From positions 1 to 64,000 of the forward strand of contig DATJGF010000241.1 of NCBI GenBank assembly GCA_035495315.1: 64,000 nucleotides of DNA. The letters are read 5' to 3'. Shown here one piece after another: positions 54,449 through 63,128 of this stretch. Source of the DNA: DATJGF01 sp035495315 (GTDB taxonomy: Bacteria > Verrucomicrobiota > Verrucomicrobiia > Limisphaerales > UBA8199). Position 1 is the first letter of the stretch. Every line of letters starts with the position of its first letter. The notes below the pieces were generated by a model. That model saw only the letters and a list, made by a program, of their open reading frames with translations. It was not told where the DNA came from and made no database searches. Both the position numbers and the translations under genes were made by a program.

Positions 54449-56134
54449 ATGAATGCCAGTGACCAGGAATTGGTAAGCCAGTTCACCCGTGCGCACTCAG
54501 AGGACGCATTCGCCCTGCTGGTGAACCGGTACCTGAACCTGGTGTATTCTGCCGCCCTTCGGCAGGTCCGCTCCCCGCAATTGGCGGAGGAAGTTTGCCA
54601 ATCGGTTTTTACCAACCTTGCCTACCACGCCCCTAAACTCAAACCCAACACCGTCTTGACGGCCTGGCTTTACCAGGTCACCCGCAACGCTGCCATCGAC
54701 GTGGTCCGCCGCGAAGCTCGCCGTCAGGAAAGGGAACAAATTGCTCTCCAGATGAGCCAGATGCATACAGACCCGTCCGAGTGGACGCAAATCGAGCCGA
54801 TGCTGGATGAGGCCATGCGGTCGCTTGATGACGCCGAACGCACGGCCATTCTCCTGCGCTATTTTGAAAATAAGTCTCTCAGGGATGTGGGACAAGCCCT
54901 GGGCACCAGCGAAGATGCCGCCCAGAAACGGGTCAGCCGGGCTGTAGAACGCCTGCGCGATTATTTCTCGAAACGTAAAATCACTGTCGGCGCCAGCGGC
55001 CTCGTTGCCTTGGTCTCCGCCAACGCCATTCAGGCAGCTCCCACCGGCCTTGCAACAACCGTCGCCGCCGGCGCCCTGACGACTTCCGCCGCGCTTTCCA
55101 CCGCAACGGCTGTTGCTGTCACCAAGACGATTGCTATGACTACCATTCAAAAAACCATCATCACCACTCTCAGCGCCCTCGCTGCGGGCGCCATTATTGT
55201 CAGCGTGTATCAGGCTCACAAGGCTTCGAGTCTCCGCGAGGAAGTCCAAGCGCTTAAGCAACAACAACAGGTTTCGCTCAACGCTCAAATGCAGGAACTG
55301 CAGCGCGAACGTGACGGGGCCACCAACGCGCTGGCCGCATTGGCTGCCGAAAATGCTGCGCTGAAAAAGAACCCACCTGACGTCGCGAAACTCCGGGGTG
55401 AGGTGGGTCGGTTGCGCATGGAGAAGACCTCTTTGGGTTCGACCAGTGCCTTGAGCAAAGTCACCGCCAATGCCGCTGCCAAGAAGATGCTCCGCGACCA
55501 GCAGAAACTCGGCATGAGCATGATCTACAAAGGATTCGCGCAGCAGCTCAAATTGACGGAGCAACAGACCGACCAACTCAACGATTTGCTCGCTGACCAT
55601 ATCATGAACAATGTGGACCACGTGACTGCCGTGCTGCGTGACAAGTTGACACCGGAGCAAATGAATGAGTTGTTTACCACCCAGGATGCGGCACTGCATG
55701 CCCAGCTCCAGGAACTGCTCGGCCAGGATGGCCTATCGCAATATCAAGATTACACCAAAAATCTGCTTAGCACACTCACCGCCGAACAATTCAAAGGCAT
55801 GTTGAGCGGAAACGACACGGCAAAGCAGGAAAAGGTGAAGCAACTATCTCAGGTTATACAATCAACGGTTCAGGACGCCTTGACCAAGGCCGGGTTGCCT
55901 GCGGATTACCAGCTGGTACCGACCCTCAACTTCTCCAACATCGCCTCTGAACAGGAAGGCGAGCGCAACCTCAAACTGCTCGACGATATCTACCAACGAG
56001 CGACGGCTCAGGCCGGCTCCTTCCTGAGTCCCGAAGAACTCATCAAATTCAAGCAATTCACCACGACGGCAATCAGTAACAATCGAGCGGCACTCGCTCT
56101 GAACCGCACGATGATGGCTCCCATCGGGAACTGA
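54449..56134 (+). CDS. ECF-type sigma factor fused to a membrane segment and LTxxQ-type C-terminal region
   Basis: Residues about 10-90 are region 2 ('RYLNLVYSAALRQV', 'AEEVCQSVFTNLAYH', 'AWLYQVTRNAAID') and about 115-170 region 4 ('ERTAILLRYFENKSLRDVGQ'). An Ala/Thr-rich stretch, a transmembrane helix at about 237-256 (IITTLSALAAGAIIVSVYQA), a coiled coil at about 258-335 and LTxxQ-like motifs follow ('LTEQQTDQLNDLL', 'LTPEQMNELF', 'LTAEQFKGM', 'LSPEELIKF'). The architecture matches the gene at 10366. Its 561 residues are far more than a plain ECF factor. I infer a membrane-tethered sigma factor sensing an envelope signal. Confidence 0.82.
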   Translation: MNASDQELVSQFTRAHSEDAFALLVNRYLNLVYSAALRQVRSPQLAEEVCQSVFTNLAYHAPKLKPNTVLTAWLYQVTRNAAIDVVRREARRQEREQIALQMSQMHTDPSEWTQIEPMLDEAMRSLDDAERTAILLRYFENKSLRDVGQALGTSEDAAQKRVSRAVERLRDYFSKRKITVGASGLVALVSANAIQAAPTGLATTVAAGALTTSAALSTATAVAVTKTIAMTTIQKTIITTLSALAAGAIIVSVYQAHKASSLREEVQALKQQQQVSLNAQMQELQRERDGATNALAALAAENAALKKNPPDVAKLRGEVGRLRMEKTSLGSTSALSKVTANAAAKKMLRDQQKLGMSMIYKGFAQQLKLTEQQTDQLNDLLADHIMNNVDHVTAVLRDKLTPEQMNELFTTQDAALHAQLQELLGQDGLSQYQDYTKNLLSTLTAEQFKGMLSGNDTAKQEKVKQLSQVIQSTVQDALTKAGLPADYQLVPTLNFSNIASEQEGERNLKLLDDIYQRATAQAGSFLSPEELIKFKQFTTTAISNNRAALALNRTMMAPIGN

Positions 56135-56336
56135 TGTACGACTCCGTTTGGTAGGTCTCGCTCGCCGCGCACGCCGCTGGGTGGACACGCCAGGCCTTCG
56201 GACTTCTTAAATCAGATCAAGCTCGAGTGGCCGCGCCGGGATCATCCAGTGACGTGACCAGGCAACTCAATGATTCTGTAATCTGCACAAACAGTCCTTG
56301 CCGCCCCTAACTAATTCGTAAATCCTAAATCCTAAA

Positions 56337-56774
56337 TCATTTTGCGCGCGTCATGCGAAATGTGCCATGGTCGTACTTGCAGCTGTATGTTGAAAAGAAA
56401 TTGGTTTCTTGAACCCAGCCTTCGTAGCGGTAGATCCCACCGGCCCACCAACCCAGGTTGGCCTCTCCACTGAAATGAGAGACCCCGTTGGTTTCTGTCG
56501 TGCGCAAGAGTATGGTGTATCCGAAGCCAATCACCTTCTGATAAATCGCATAATAACGAGCCTTGTAAGCCCCGTCCTTTCTCCGTGTGACGACGCAGCG
56601 CAAACTGCCCTCATGACCATTGGATTCGCTTTGCCACGTTCCTTCCCAGCAACCTTGGAGTCTATCGGCGGGGACTGATTGTTTGGACGCTTGATCCCAG
56701 GCGGTGTTGAAGCTCGTGCAGCCGATGAAAATCAACGAACTCGCTAAAAGGCAAAAAAGGCAAAGGCATTTCAT
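56337..56774 (-). CDS. Small lipoprotein, unknown function
   Basis: The 145-residue protein has a type II signal peptide with a good lipobox ('SLIFIGC'), so it should be lipid-anchored after LspA cleavage. The mature part ('GCWEGTWQSESNGHEGSLRC', 'FRMTRAK') looks like a small beta-barrel fold of the kind that follows secreted or lipid-binding domains. Two Cys residues may pair. No family is recognised. It is divergent from the Rrf2 gene, 236 bp away. Confidence 0.75.
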   Translation of the reverse strand: MKCLCLFCLLASSLIFIGCTSFNTAWDQASKQSVPADRLQGCWEGTWQSESNGHEGSLRCVVTRRKDGAYKARYYAIYQKVIGFGYTILLRTTETNGVSHFSGEANLGWWAGGIYRYEGWVQETNFFSTYSCKYDHGTFRMTRAK

Positions 56775-56985
56775 GCGGTGGAACGCCTATAGTCCATAGC
56801 CGCCTGGTTTTCGAGGCAAAAGGTGCCTTGGGTTGATTCAAATTGAGGGGTGGCCGATCAAAAGTGTGGCCTGACTCCTCACCACCCGGAGATCCGTCAA
56901 CCGTCAGCGAACAGCTAAAATGGGCATTTTTTCAGGAAAATGCATCAAGAATGCGTGACGCTGCCGTTTGACATCTGTAACTGGT

Positions 56986-57000
56986 TGTATTACGTATACA
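56986..57000. promoter_or_regulatory. Putative operator upstream of the Rrf2 gene
   Basis: TGTAT-TACGT-ATACA is a perfect 5-bp inverted repeat lying 10 bp before the Rrf2 ATG. TTGACA at 56968 could be the -35 box. Autoregulation by the Rrf2 protein is an inference. Confidence 0.5.
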
Positions 57001-57010
57001 CTGGCCGTTT

Positions 57011-57460
57011 ATGAGAGCCAATTGCCGCTTTGCCATGGCCGTGCATGTCTTGACCGTGCTCGCCTATAGAGAAGGCGAGGGCTCTTCGTCGGCGCTCTTG
57101 GCTGCCAGCGTGAACACCAATCCGGTGATTATCCGCCGTTTATTGCTCGCGCTGCAGGCAGCCAAGCTCGTCGAGACAAGAAAGGGGCCGGGATTAGGTT
57201 CACGGTTGAGCCGTCCCGCTGCCCGGATCAATCTGGCGGAGATTTTTCGCGCGGTCGAATGCGATGAATCGTTCGCGATGCCGCGGCGCTCGCCGAATGG
57301 GGATTGCCCGGTCGGCCAATGCATACGCGGGGCGCTGGAGCACGTGTTTGCTTCGGCGCGAACTGCTCTCGAACGAGACCTGGCCCGAACAACACTGGCT
57401 AATATTGTGCAGCGCGTGAGATCGACGCGGACGCCTGCGGACGGAAATGGAGAAGTATGA
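57011..57460 (+). CDS. Rrf2 family transcriptional regulator
   Basis: The 149-residue protein has the Rrf2/BadM winged helix ('FAMAVHVLTVLAY', 'SVNTNPVIIRRLLLALQAAK', 'RKGPGLGSRLSRP') and a C-terminal dimer helix. Three Cys residues lie after the wing ('VECDES', 'GDCPVGQC'), but their spacing differs from the IscR/NsrR iron-sulphur pattern, so metal binding is uncertain. The next gene starts at an ATG overlapping its stop (ATGA), so the two are translationally coupled. Confidence 0.85.
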   Translation: MRANCRFAMAVHVLTVLAYREGEGSSSALLAASVNTNPVIIRRLLLALQAAKLVETRKGPGLGSRLSRPAARINLAEIFRAVECDESFAMPRRSPNGDCPVGQCIRGALEHVFASARTALERDLARTTLANIVQRVRSTRTPADGNGEV

Positions 57461-58503
57461 TTTTGAAAGAGAAAATGAAGAAACGACAAACCAAAGCGGG
57501 CAAACCTGCAGCCGGTCGCAAGAGCCTCCCGGGCAGGGCTCGCGTTTTATCCAGGGACGCGGCACTGTCTGAACCAGAGGGTTTCGAAGCCGAAGTTGTG
57601 GAAACTCCCGCTACCGAGCGGGATAAGGGCTCGGCTGAGTTAAGCCGTAACGATGGGCAGCAAGCGCCGGCGCTGCAGCTTTACTTGCGGGAAATCGGCC
57701 AGGTGAAACTCCTGACTCCGAGCGAGGAAGTCGTACTCGCGCGCCGAATCAAGAGAGGAGATGCGCAAGCACGCGAACATATGATCAAGGCGAACCTGCG
57801 GCTAGTGGTAAAGATCGCTCGCGATTACGAAGGTTTGGGATTGCCTTTGTTGGACCTAATTAACGAAGGCAATATCGGGCTGATCAAAGGTGTCGAACGG
57901 TTCGACCCTAAGAAAGGGGCGAAACTCTCCACCTATGCCGCCTGGTGGATTAAGCAATCGATCAAGCGAGCATTAGCCAATCAATCCAAGACGATACGGT
58001 TGCCGATCCACGTTGTGGATAAGATGGCGCACATCCGCAGGGCCGAAAGCCGTCTGCGGGAGGTCCTGGATCGTGACCCGACCGATGAGGAAGTGGCGGC
58101 GGATGTTGGTCTGAAGCCTCACCGGGTGCGGGAATATCGCGAGGCTGCGCGAACCCCTGTTTCGCTCGAGGCGCCGCTGGGAACGGACGATGAGTCGGCG
58201 CAGGTTGCCGAAGTCGTTGCGGACACGAGTGCCGCCGCGCCGTTCGATCACCTGGTGCAAAGCAGTGATAACGAACTGGTGCGTGAAGTCTTCGCAACCT
58301 TGACGCCCCGAGAACGAGCAGTCCTCGACATGCGCTTCGGATTGGCGGACGATACTCCGAGAACTTTGGAGGAAATAGGCCACCACTTTGGTGTCACCCG
58401 CGAACGCATCCGCCAGATCCAAAACGAGGCACTGAAGAAGCTCCGTACAAAAGTCGAGCGTCGCGACAAGGGCACAGAGCCGATTGTGGCTTTGGCCGAA
58501 TAA
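57457..58503 (+). CDS. RpoD-family (sigma-70 type) sigma factor
   Basis: The 348-residue protein has an N-terminal Lys/Arg-rich tail, then regions 1.2 to 4 of the sigma-70 family: 'LYLREIGQVKLLTPSEEVVL', 'DLINEGNIGLIKGVERFDP', 'YAAWWIKQSIKRAL', 'IRLPIHV' and 'GVTRERIRQIQNEALKKLRT'. Its region 1.1 is missing, so it is more like a group 2 factor or a short SigA. Its start codon overlaps the Rrf2 gene stop (ATGA). Confidence 0.88.
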   Translation: MILKEKMKKRQTKAGKPAAGRKSLPGRARVLSRDAALSEPEGFEAEVVETPATERDKGSAELSRNDGQQAPALQLYLREIGQVKLLTPSEEVVLARRIKRGDAQAREHMIKANLRLVVKIARDYEGLGLPLLDLINEGNIGLIKGVERFDPKKGAKLSTYAAWWIKQSIKRALANQSKTIRLPIHVVDKMAHIRRAESRLREVLDRDPTDEEVAADVGLKPHRVREYREAARTPVSLEAPLGTDDESAQVAEVVADTSAAAPFDHLVQSSDNELVREVFATLTPRERAVLDMRFGLADDTPRTLEEIGHHFGVTRERIRQIQNEALKKLRTKVERRDKGTEPIVALAE

Positions 58504-58664
58504 ACCCGCAGCGCCCAAATTTGGATCTCGAACGTCGGGTTTGGAGTCACCCGGAGGGTCGATTTTGGGTTGCCGATTCTCGCGCAACGCAGGGCCCGTT
58601 GCAGCCTTGCCATCCCGCAGGATTTCGCCTACTGGTATGCGCGCCTTCAATTCTTAACAAACTT

Positions 58665-59432
58665 ATGTTACTCGACGGGAAAGTGGGAATCGTGTTTGGC
58701 GTCGCCAATAAACGTTCGATTGCCTGGGCGATTGCGCAATCATGGGCCAAAGCAGGGGCGCGACTCGCCTTCACTTACCAGGGGGAGCGGCTCAAAGAGA
58801 ATGTTGAGGAACTGGCCGGAGCCTTTGGCCCTGAAACCCTCATCATGCCCTGTGACGTCGCCAGGGACGAGCAAATCGCCGAGGTGTTCAAGACGGTCCG
58901 CGAAAAGTTCGGCAAACTTCATCTCCTGCTCCACTCGGTGGCGTTTGCGCCGAAGGAAGCGCTCGAAGGTCAATTCGTTAACACGAGCCGCGAGGCGTTT
59001 CGCGTCGCCCAGGACATCAGCGCGTATTCGCTGGTAGCCCTGGCACGCGCTGCAGCCGCGTTAATGTCAGAGGGAGGCTGCATTGTCGCGATGAGTTATT
59101 ACGGCTCCGAAAAGGTCGTCCCGCATTACAATGTGATGGGCGTGGCGAAGGCGTCGCTGGAAGCCAGCACTCGATACCTGGCTTACGATCTCGGCCCGAA
59201 AAAAATCCGTGTCAACTGCATCAGCGCCGGTCCGGTTAATACGCTGGCGGCCCGCGGGATTGCTGGATTTACTGAGATGCTGAAGCACTACGAAGCCCAC
59301 TCCCCCCTGAAACGGAATGTCCTGCCCGACGAGCTCGGGGCGACCGGCTTGTTCCTGGCCAGCGACGGTGCCGCCGCGATTACCGGACAGGTGATTTACG
59401 TTGATTGCGGGTACCAGATCATGGGGATGTAA
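58665..59432 (+). CDS. fabI: Enoyl-ACP reductase (NADH)
   Basis: ATG 58665 ('MLLDGKVGIVFGVANKRSIA') gives 255 residues, normal for FabI. 'GVANKRSIAWAIA' is the NADH-binding motif. The Y-x6-K motif ('YNVMGVAK', Y155 and K162) matches the FabI catalytic pair. It reduces trans-2-enoyl-ACP in the final step of each fatty acid elongation round. The ORF opens earlier at 58521; the extra residues look non-coding. Confidence 0.92.
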   Translation: MLLDGKVGIVFGVANKRSIAWAIAQSWAKAGARLAFTYQGERLKENVEELAGAFGPETLIMPCDVARDEQIAEVFKTVREKFGKLHLLLHSVAFAPKEALEGQFVNTSREAFRVAQDISAYSLVALARAAAALMSEGGCIVAMSYYGSEKVVPHYNVMGVAKASLEASTRYLAYDLGPKKIRVNCISAGPVNTLAARGIAGFTEMLKHYEAHSPLKRNVLPDELGATGLFLASDGAAAITGQVIYVDCGYQIMGM

Positions 59433-59551
59433 GGGCCGAGGTTAGGTTATTACCGCTCAACCTGTTTGCAGCGCTCGCGTGACCTGCGAACTCGGCTTGA
59501 CAACCGCTGAAAAAGGTTAAAGGTACTTTTAGACCTACCGTTGGAGTAGTT

Positions 59552-60577
59552 ATGAAAATTTCAACGCATTTCAAGAAACCCATCAGCCAACTTGCCAGGG
59601 CCCTTCCGCTTTGTTTCCTGCTCGGTGGGCTGGGGATGGCCGTTTCTGCTGCAGCTGTTACGGTCGACACGCCAACGACCGACACGGTTCCGAATTCAGT
59701 CCAGCCCGCTCCCGTGCCGCTGGGGACGGAGCATAGCGTTCCGAAGTACTCTGCGGGCGTTCAAGATGTTCTTCAGATGCTCGATGCCAAAGTCGACCTG
59801 GGAGTCATTAAGGAGTACATAAAGAATTCTACGATTGGCTACGACCTGAACGCGGAAGAGATAGTCGCCTTGAAAAAACGCGGCGTTCCGGACGAGATTG
59901 TGACTGGGCTGCTTCAGCGTGGAGCCGAGGTTAGGGCGCAGGTTGCGACCTCGGCATCAACCGCGCGGCCGCCATATAACACGCAGGCTCCTTACGCTCC
60001 CAATGCCCAAGCCCCCTACGGGCCTTATTACGGCTACGATTACGGTGACTACAATCCTAATTATAGCTCTGCCTACGTTTATCCTTACGACTACAGCTAC
60101 GGATACCCTTACAATTATTGGTGGTACAGCTACAGTTACCCTTGGTGGGGCTATTGGCCGTTTTTCTACTACGTCGATTCCCACGGGCATCATCACTATT
60201 ACCATCATGACGGCCATTATGACGGCCATTACAATGGCCATCATGGGAATTGGAATGCGGGGAGTTTTCACGGCGGTCACAACTCCGGGATGTCCCATCA
60301 AAATCGGCCACCTTTCGGCACGTTCACCGGCAACCGATCCGGGTTTGCTAACACTGGCACTCGGAGTCCTTTTGGCACGTACATGCCGCAGCGATCAGTT
60401 TCGCGCCCGGCAACAAGCTTCGGCACTCGGCCGATGGCTTATGCCGGACGCACGGCGGGCTTCGGCGGTCGTCCCGCTTCCTTTGGCAGTCGTCCCGCTT
60501 CCTTTGGCGGGCATGTAGGCGGGATGCGGTCTGGCGGCGGTTTCGGTGGCCGCGCCGGGGGCGGAGGCCACCGCTAG
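59552..60577 (+). CDS. Exported Tyr/His/Gly-rich low-complexity protein
   Basis: ATG 59552 has GGAG 8 bp upstream and a signal-type N-terminus. Residues about 67-125 form a short helical domain ('VLQMLDAKVDLGVIKEYIK', 'LNAEEIVALKKRGVPDEIVT'). After residue 140 the sequence turns strongly Tyr/Trp/Pro-rich ('YYGYDYGDYNPNYSSAY'), then His/Asp/Tyr-rich ('HHHYYHHDGHYDGHYNGHH'), then Phe/Gly/Arg-rich to the end. I do not recognise a family. It may be a cell-surface or matrix protein. Its TAG is in frame with, and directly followed by, the recD2-like reading frame. Confidence 0.72.
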   Translation: MKISTHFKKPISQLARALPLCFLLGGLGMAVSAAAVTVDTPTTDTVPNSVQPAPVPLGTEHSVPKYSAGVQDVLQMLDAKVDLGVIKEYIKNSTIGYDLNAEEIVALKKRGVPDEIVTGLLQRGAEVRAQVATSASTARPPYNTQAPYAPNAQAPYGPYYGYDYGDYNPNYSSAYVYPYDYSYGYPYNYWWYSYSYPWWGYWPFFYYVDSHGHHHYYHHDGHYDGHYNGHHGNWNAGSFHGGHNSGMSHQNRPPFGTFTGNRSGFANTGTRSPFGTYMPQRSVSRPATSFGTRPMAYAGRTAGFGGRPASFGSRPASFGGHVGGMRSGGGFGGRAGGGGHR

Positions 60578-60583
60578 TACGCC

Positions 60584-62797
60584 ATTACGACCCCTTCCCA
60601 GACGCTCCCGGAAAGCCTCTCAGGGCTGATCGAGCGAGTCACATTCTTCAACGAGGAGAATGGGTTCGCTGTCCTTAAGGTCAAAATCCGCGGTCGCAGG
60701 GATTTGGTGACCGTCATCGGGTCAGTACCCTCAGCCAATCCGGGGGAATGGTTAACCGCGGAAGGACGTTGGGTTCAGGATCGGGAGTTTGGACAACAAT
60801 TTCGCGCAGAACTGTTGCGCAGCAGCGCGCCTACCACTCGCGAAGGCATCGAAAAATATCTCGGGAGCGGCATGGTCCGGGGCATCGGGCCCGTGTACGC
60901 TGCAAAGCTGGTAGAGAAATTCGGAGGAGGGATTTTCGACATTATTGAAAACTATTCGGCCCGCCTCGAAGAAGTCGACGGCATCGGGCCCGAGCGTCGC
61001 CGGCAAATCAAGGCCGCCTGGTCCGTTCAGAAGGTGGTCCGCGAGATTATGGTCTTCCTCCATTCTCACGGAGTTAGCTCGAGCCGTGCGGTACGGATCT
61101 ACAAGACTTACGGCGAAAACGCGATCGCGGAGGTGCGAGCCAATCCGTATAGCCTGGCCCTCGATATTTCGGGGATTGGGTTTCGGACGGCCGATCAGAT
61201 CGCTCAAAAAATCGGTATTCCGTACGACTCAATTATGCGGGCGTGTGCCGGGTTGCGCCATGTGTTGCTCGAGGCCACCGGACAAGGGCATTGCGCCTTG
61301 CCCTTGTCCCTCTTGAAAGAGGAGACCGGCAAGCTGCTGCTCGTCCAGGACTCTATTATTGAGGCGGGCCTGCAACGCGGGTTGGCCAATCAGGAACTGA
61401 TGCAAGAGCCCATTCACGGCGAGCAATTCGTTTTTGTTCCTACATTGAAGCGGGCGGAAGAAGCAATCGCCGCGCGAATAATTCGGTTATCTGCTCTACC
61501 GGCGAGTTACCCGGCCATCAATTTCGAAAAAGCGCTGGCTTGGTATGAACAACGCAGCGGAAAAGAGTTGGCGCCCAGTCAGCGCGCCGCGTTGCGTGAG
61601 GCGCTTACGACCCGTCTCCTTATCCTTACGGGCGGTCCCGGCGTGGGAAAGACAACGCTGGTCAATGCTATCCTGAAGGTACTTCGCGCGAAAAAGGTGC
61701 GTTGCGAATTATGCGCGCCAACCGGGCGCGCCGCCAAGCGTTTGTCTGAAACGACCGGGTTCGAGGCGAAAACCATCCATCGTTTGCTGGAAGTGGAGCC
61801 GGGCAAAGGCGGCTTTGTGCGAAACGAGACTCATCCGTTACGTTGTGACTTGTTGGTGGTGGACGAGAGTTCGATGGTGGATGTTCTCCTGATGCATCAT
61901 TTGCTGCGCGCTTTGCCGGCTCACGCCAGCCTCTTGCTGGTGGGTGATGTCGATCAATTGCCATCGGTTGGGCCCGGGGCAGTGCTGCGCAACCTGATCG
62001 AGAGCGGCTCAGTTCCGGTGGTTCGTCTGACGGAAGTCTTCCGGCAGGCAGCTCACAGCCGAATTATCACCAATGCACATCGCATCAACGAGGGGCTGAT
62101 GCCGGAACTCGGCTCTGACAAGGAAGCGGCTGATTTTTTCTTCGTCGAACGCGAGCAGCCGGATCGAATCGCAGATACCGTGTTGGACCTGGTTAAACGA
62201 CGGATCCCAAACAAGTTCAAATGCGATCCGGTTTCGGACATCCAGGTGCTTAGTCCAATGAACCGGGGCTCGCTCGGAGTTCGTGAACTCAACCTGCGGT
62301 TGCAAGCAGAGCTGAATCCTCCGCGGCACGAGGAGCCGATGGTCGAGAAGTTCGGGTCGCAGTACCGTGTGGGTGATAAAGTTATTCAAACGGAAAACAA
62401 TTATGAGAAGGATGTGTTCAACGGAGACATCGGACGCATCCTGAAGATCAATCTTTTCGAGCGGGCGCTCACCGTCAAGTTCGAGCAGCGCGAGGTCGCC
62501 TACGACTTCGGCGAGCTGGACGAACTCTCGCTGGCTTACGCGATTACCATCCACAAATCTCAGGGATCCGAGTTTCGCGTCGTCGTCATCCCCCTGGCAA
62601 CCCAACATTACCTGCTGTTGCAGCGCAACCTGGTCTATACCGCAGTCACCCGCGGAAAACAGTTGGTGGTCCTGGTGGGCCAGTCGAAAGCCCTCGCGAT
62701 GGCGGTGCGCAATCACCAGATGCGGGCGCGCTTTTCGGGTCTGTTGATGCGGTTGCAGGCCGCTGCCGGGGAAAAGACTGGGGCAAAAATTCTTTGA
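60584..62797 (+). CDS. recD2: RecD-like ATP-dependent DNA helicase (RecD2 type)
   Basis: Helicase motifs are Walker A 'GGPGVGKTT', Walker B 'LLVVDESSMVD', 'LVGDVDQLPSVGPGAV' and the C-terminal 'AYAITIHKSQGSEF', as in RecD2/TraA-type SF1 helicases. The conserved N-terminal segment ('LSGLIERVTFFNEENGFAVL') is encoded upstream of the first standard start codon (TTG 60704). The frame is open back to the TAG of the previous gene at 60575. The only plausible start before this segment is ATT 60584, used here tentatively. With it the length is about 737 residues, normal for RecD2. Confidence 0.88.
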   Translation: MTTPSQTLPESLSGLIERVTFFNEENGFAVLKVKIRGRRDLVTVIGSVPSANPGEWLTAEGRWVQDREFGQQFRAELLRSSAPTTREGIEKYLGSGMVRGIGPVYAAKLVEKFGGGIFDIIENYSARLEEVDGIGPERRRQIKAAWSVQKVVREIMVFLHSHGVSSSRAVRIYKTYGENAIAEVRANPYSLALDISGIGFRTADQIAQKIGIPYDSIMRACAGLRHVLLEATGQGHCALPLSLLKEETGKLLLVQDSIIEAGLQRGLANQELMQEPIHGEQFVFVPTLKRAEEAIAARIIRLSALPASYPAINFEKALAWYEQRSGKELAPSQRAALREALTTRLLILTGGPGVGKTTLVNAILKVLRAKKVRCELCAPTGRAAKRLSETTGFEAKTIHRLLEVEPGKGGFVRNETHPLRCDLLVVDESSMVDVLLMHHLLRALPAHASLLLVGDVDQLPSVGPGAVLRNLIESGSVPVVRLTEVFRQAAHSRIITNAHRINEGLMPELGSDKEAADFFFVEREQPDRIADTVLDLVKRRIPNKFKCDPVSDIQVLSPMNRGSLGVRELNLRLQAELNPPRHEEPMVEKFGSQYRVGDKVIQTENNYEKDVFNGDIGRILKINLFERALTVKFEQREVAYDFGELDELSLAYAITIHKSQGSEFRVVVIPLATQHYLLLQRNLVYTAVTRGKQLVVLVGQSKALAMAVRNHQMRARFSGLLMRLQAAAGEKTGAKIL

Positions 62798-62902
62798 AAC
62801 GATTTGAAATTCCCGGTGTTATAACTGGTGTAAGCGCGATGACTGGGCAAATTGATTTGCTTATAAAAATGTCAAGCTTGGTTAATACCTGTCAGAAACC
62901 AG

Positions 62903-63128
62903 TTGACAGTTATAAGAGTCTATGATTATGTTGTTATAGATTTAGCCCTGAGAATTTTTCCGGGCGTTGTCGCTCTGTTCTTTGTCAGCCTAAAATGATT
63001 TTTGTGATTTCGGCATGGGTTCCGGTACAAACTCGGTGCCGATGTTCTCCGTAATCCTACTGTTGTACTTAATTCGAAAATTCCCCGGGCTTTTCGGTCA
63101 CCCCCTGACTGACTAGCCCGGTTTTTTT
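62903..63128 (+). ncRNA. Possible orphan transcript between recD2 and the amidohydrolase
   Basis: A -35-like TTGACA at 62903 with TATGTT 18 bp downstream, and an intrinsic terminator at 63085-63128, enclose about 190 bp with no ORF. It may be a small RNA or just the 3' end of the helicase transcript. Evidence is weak; no known RNA family was recognised. Confidence 0.25.
63085..63128 (+). terminator. Intrinsic terminator, overlapping the end of the amidohydrolase gene
   Basis: CCGGGC and GCCCGG form a stem followed by seven T residues on the plus strand. The 3' arm lies inside the last codons and stop of the convergent amidohydrolase. The reverse strand lacks a clean U-run. Confidence 0.7.

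Noticed and set aside
54497..55699. 400-residue reverse ORF in the third sigma fusion gene
   Set aside because: Same reasoning: antisense shadow with no domain.
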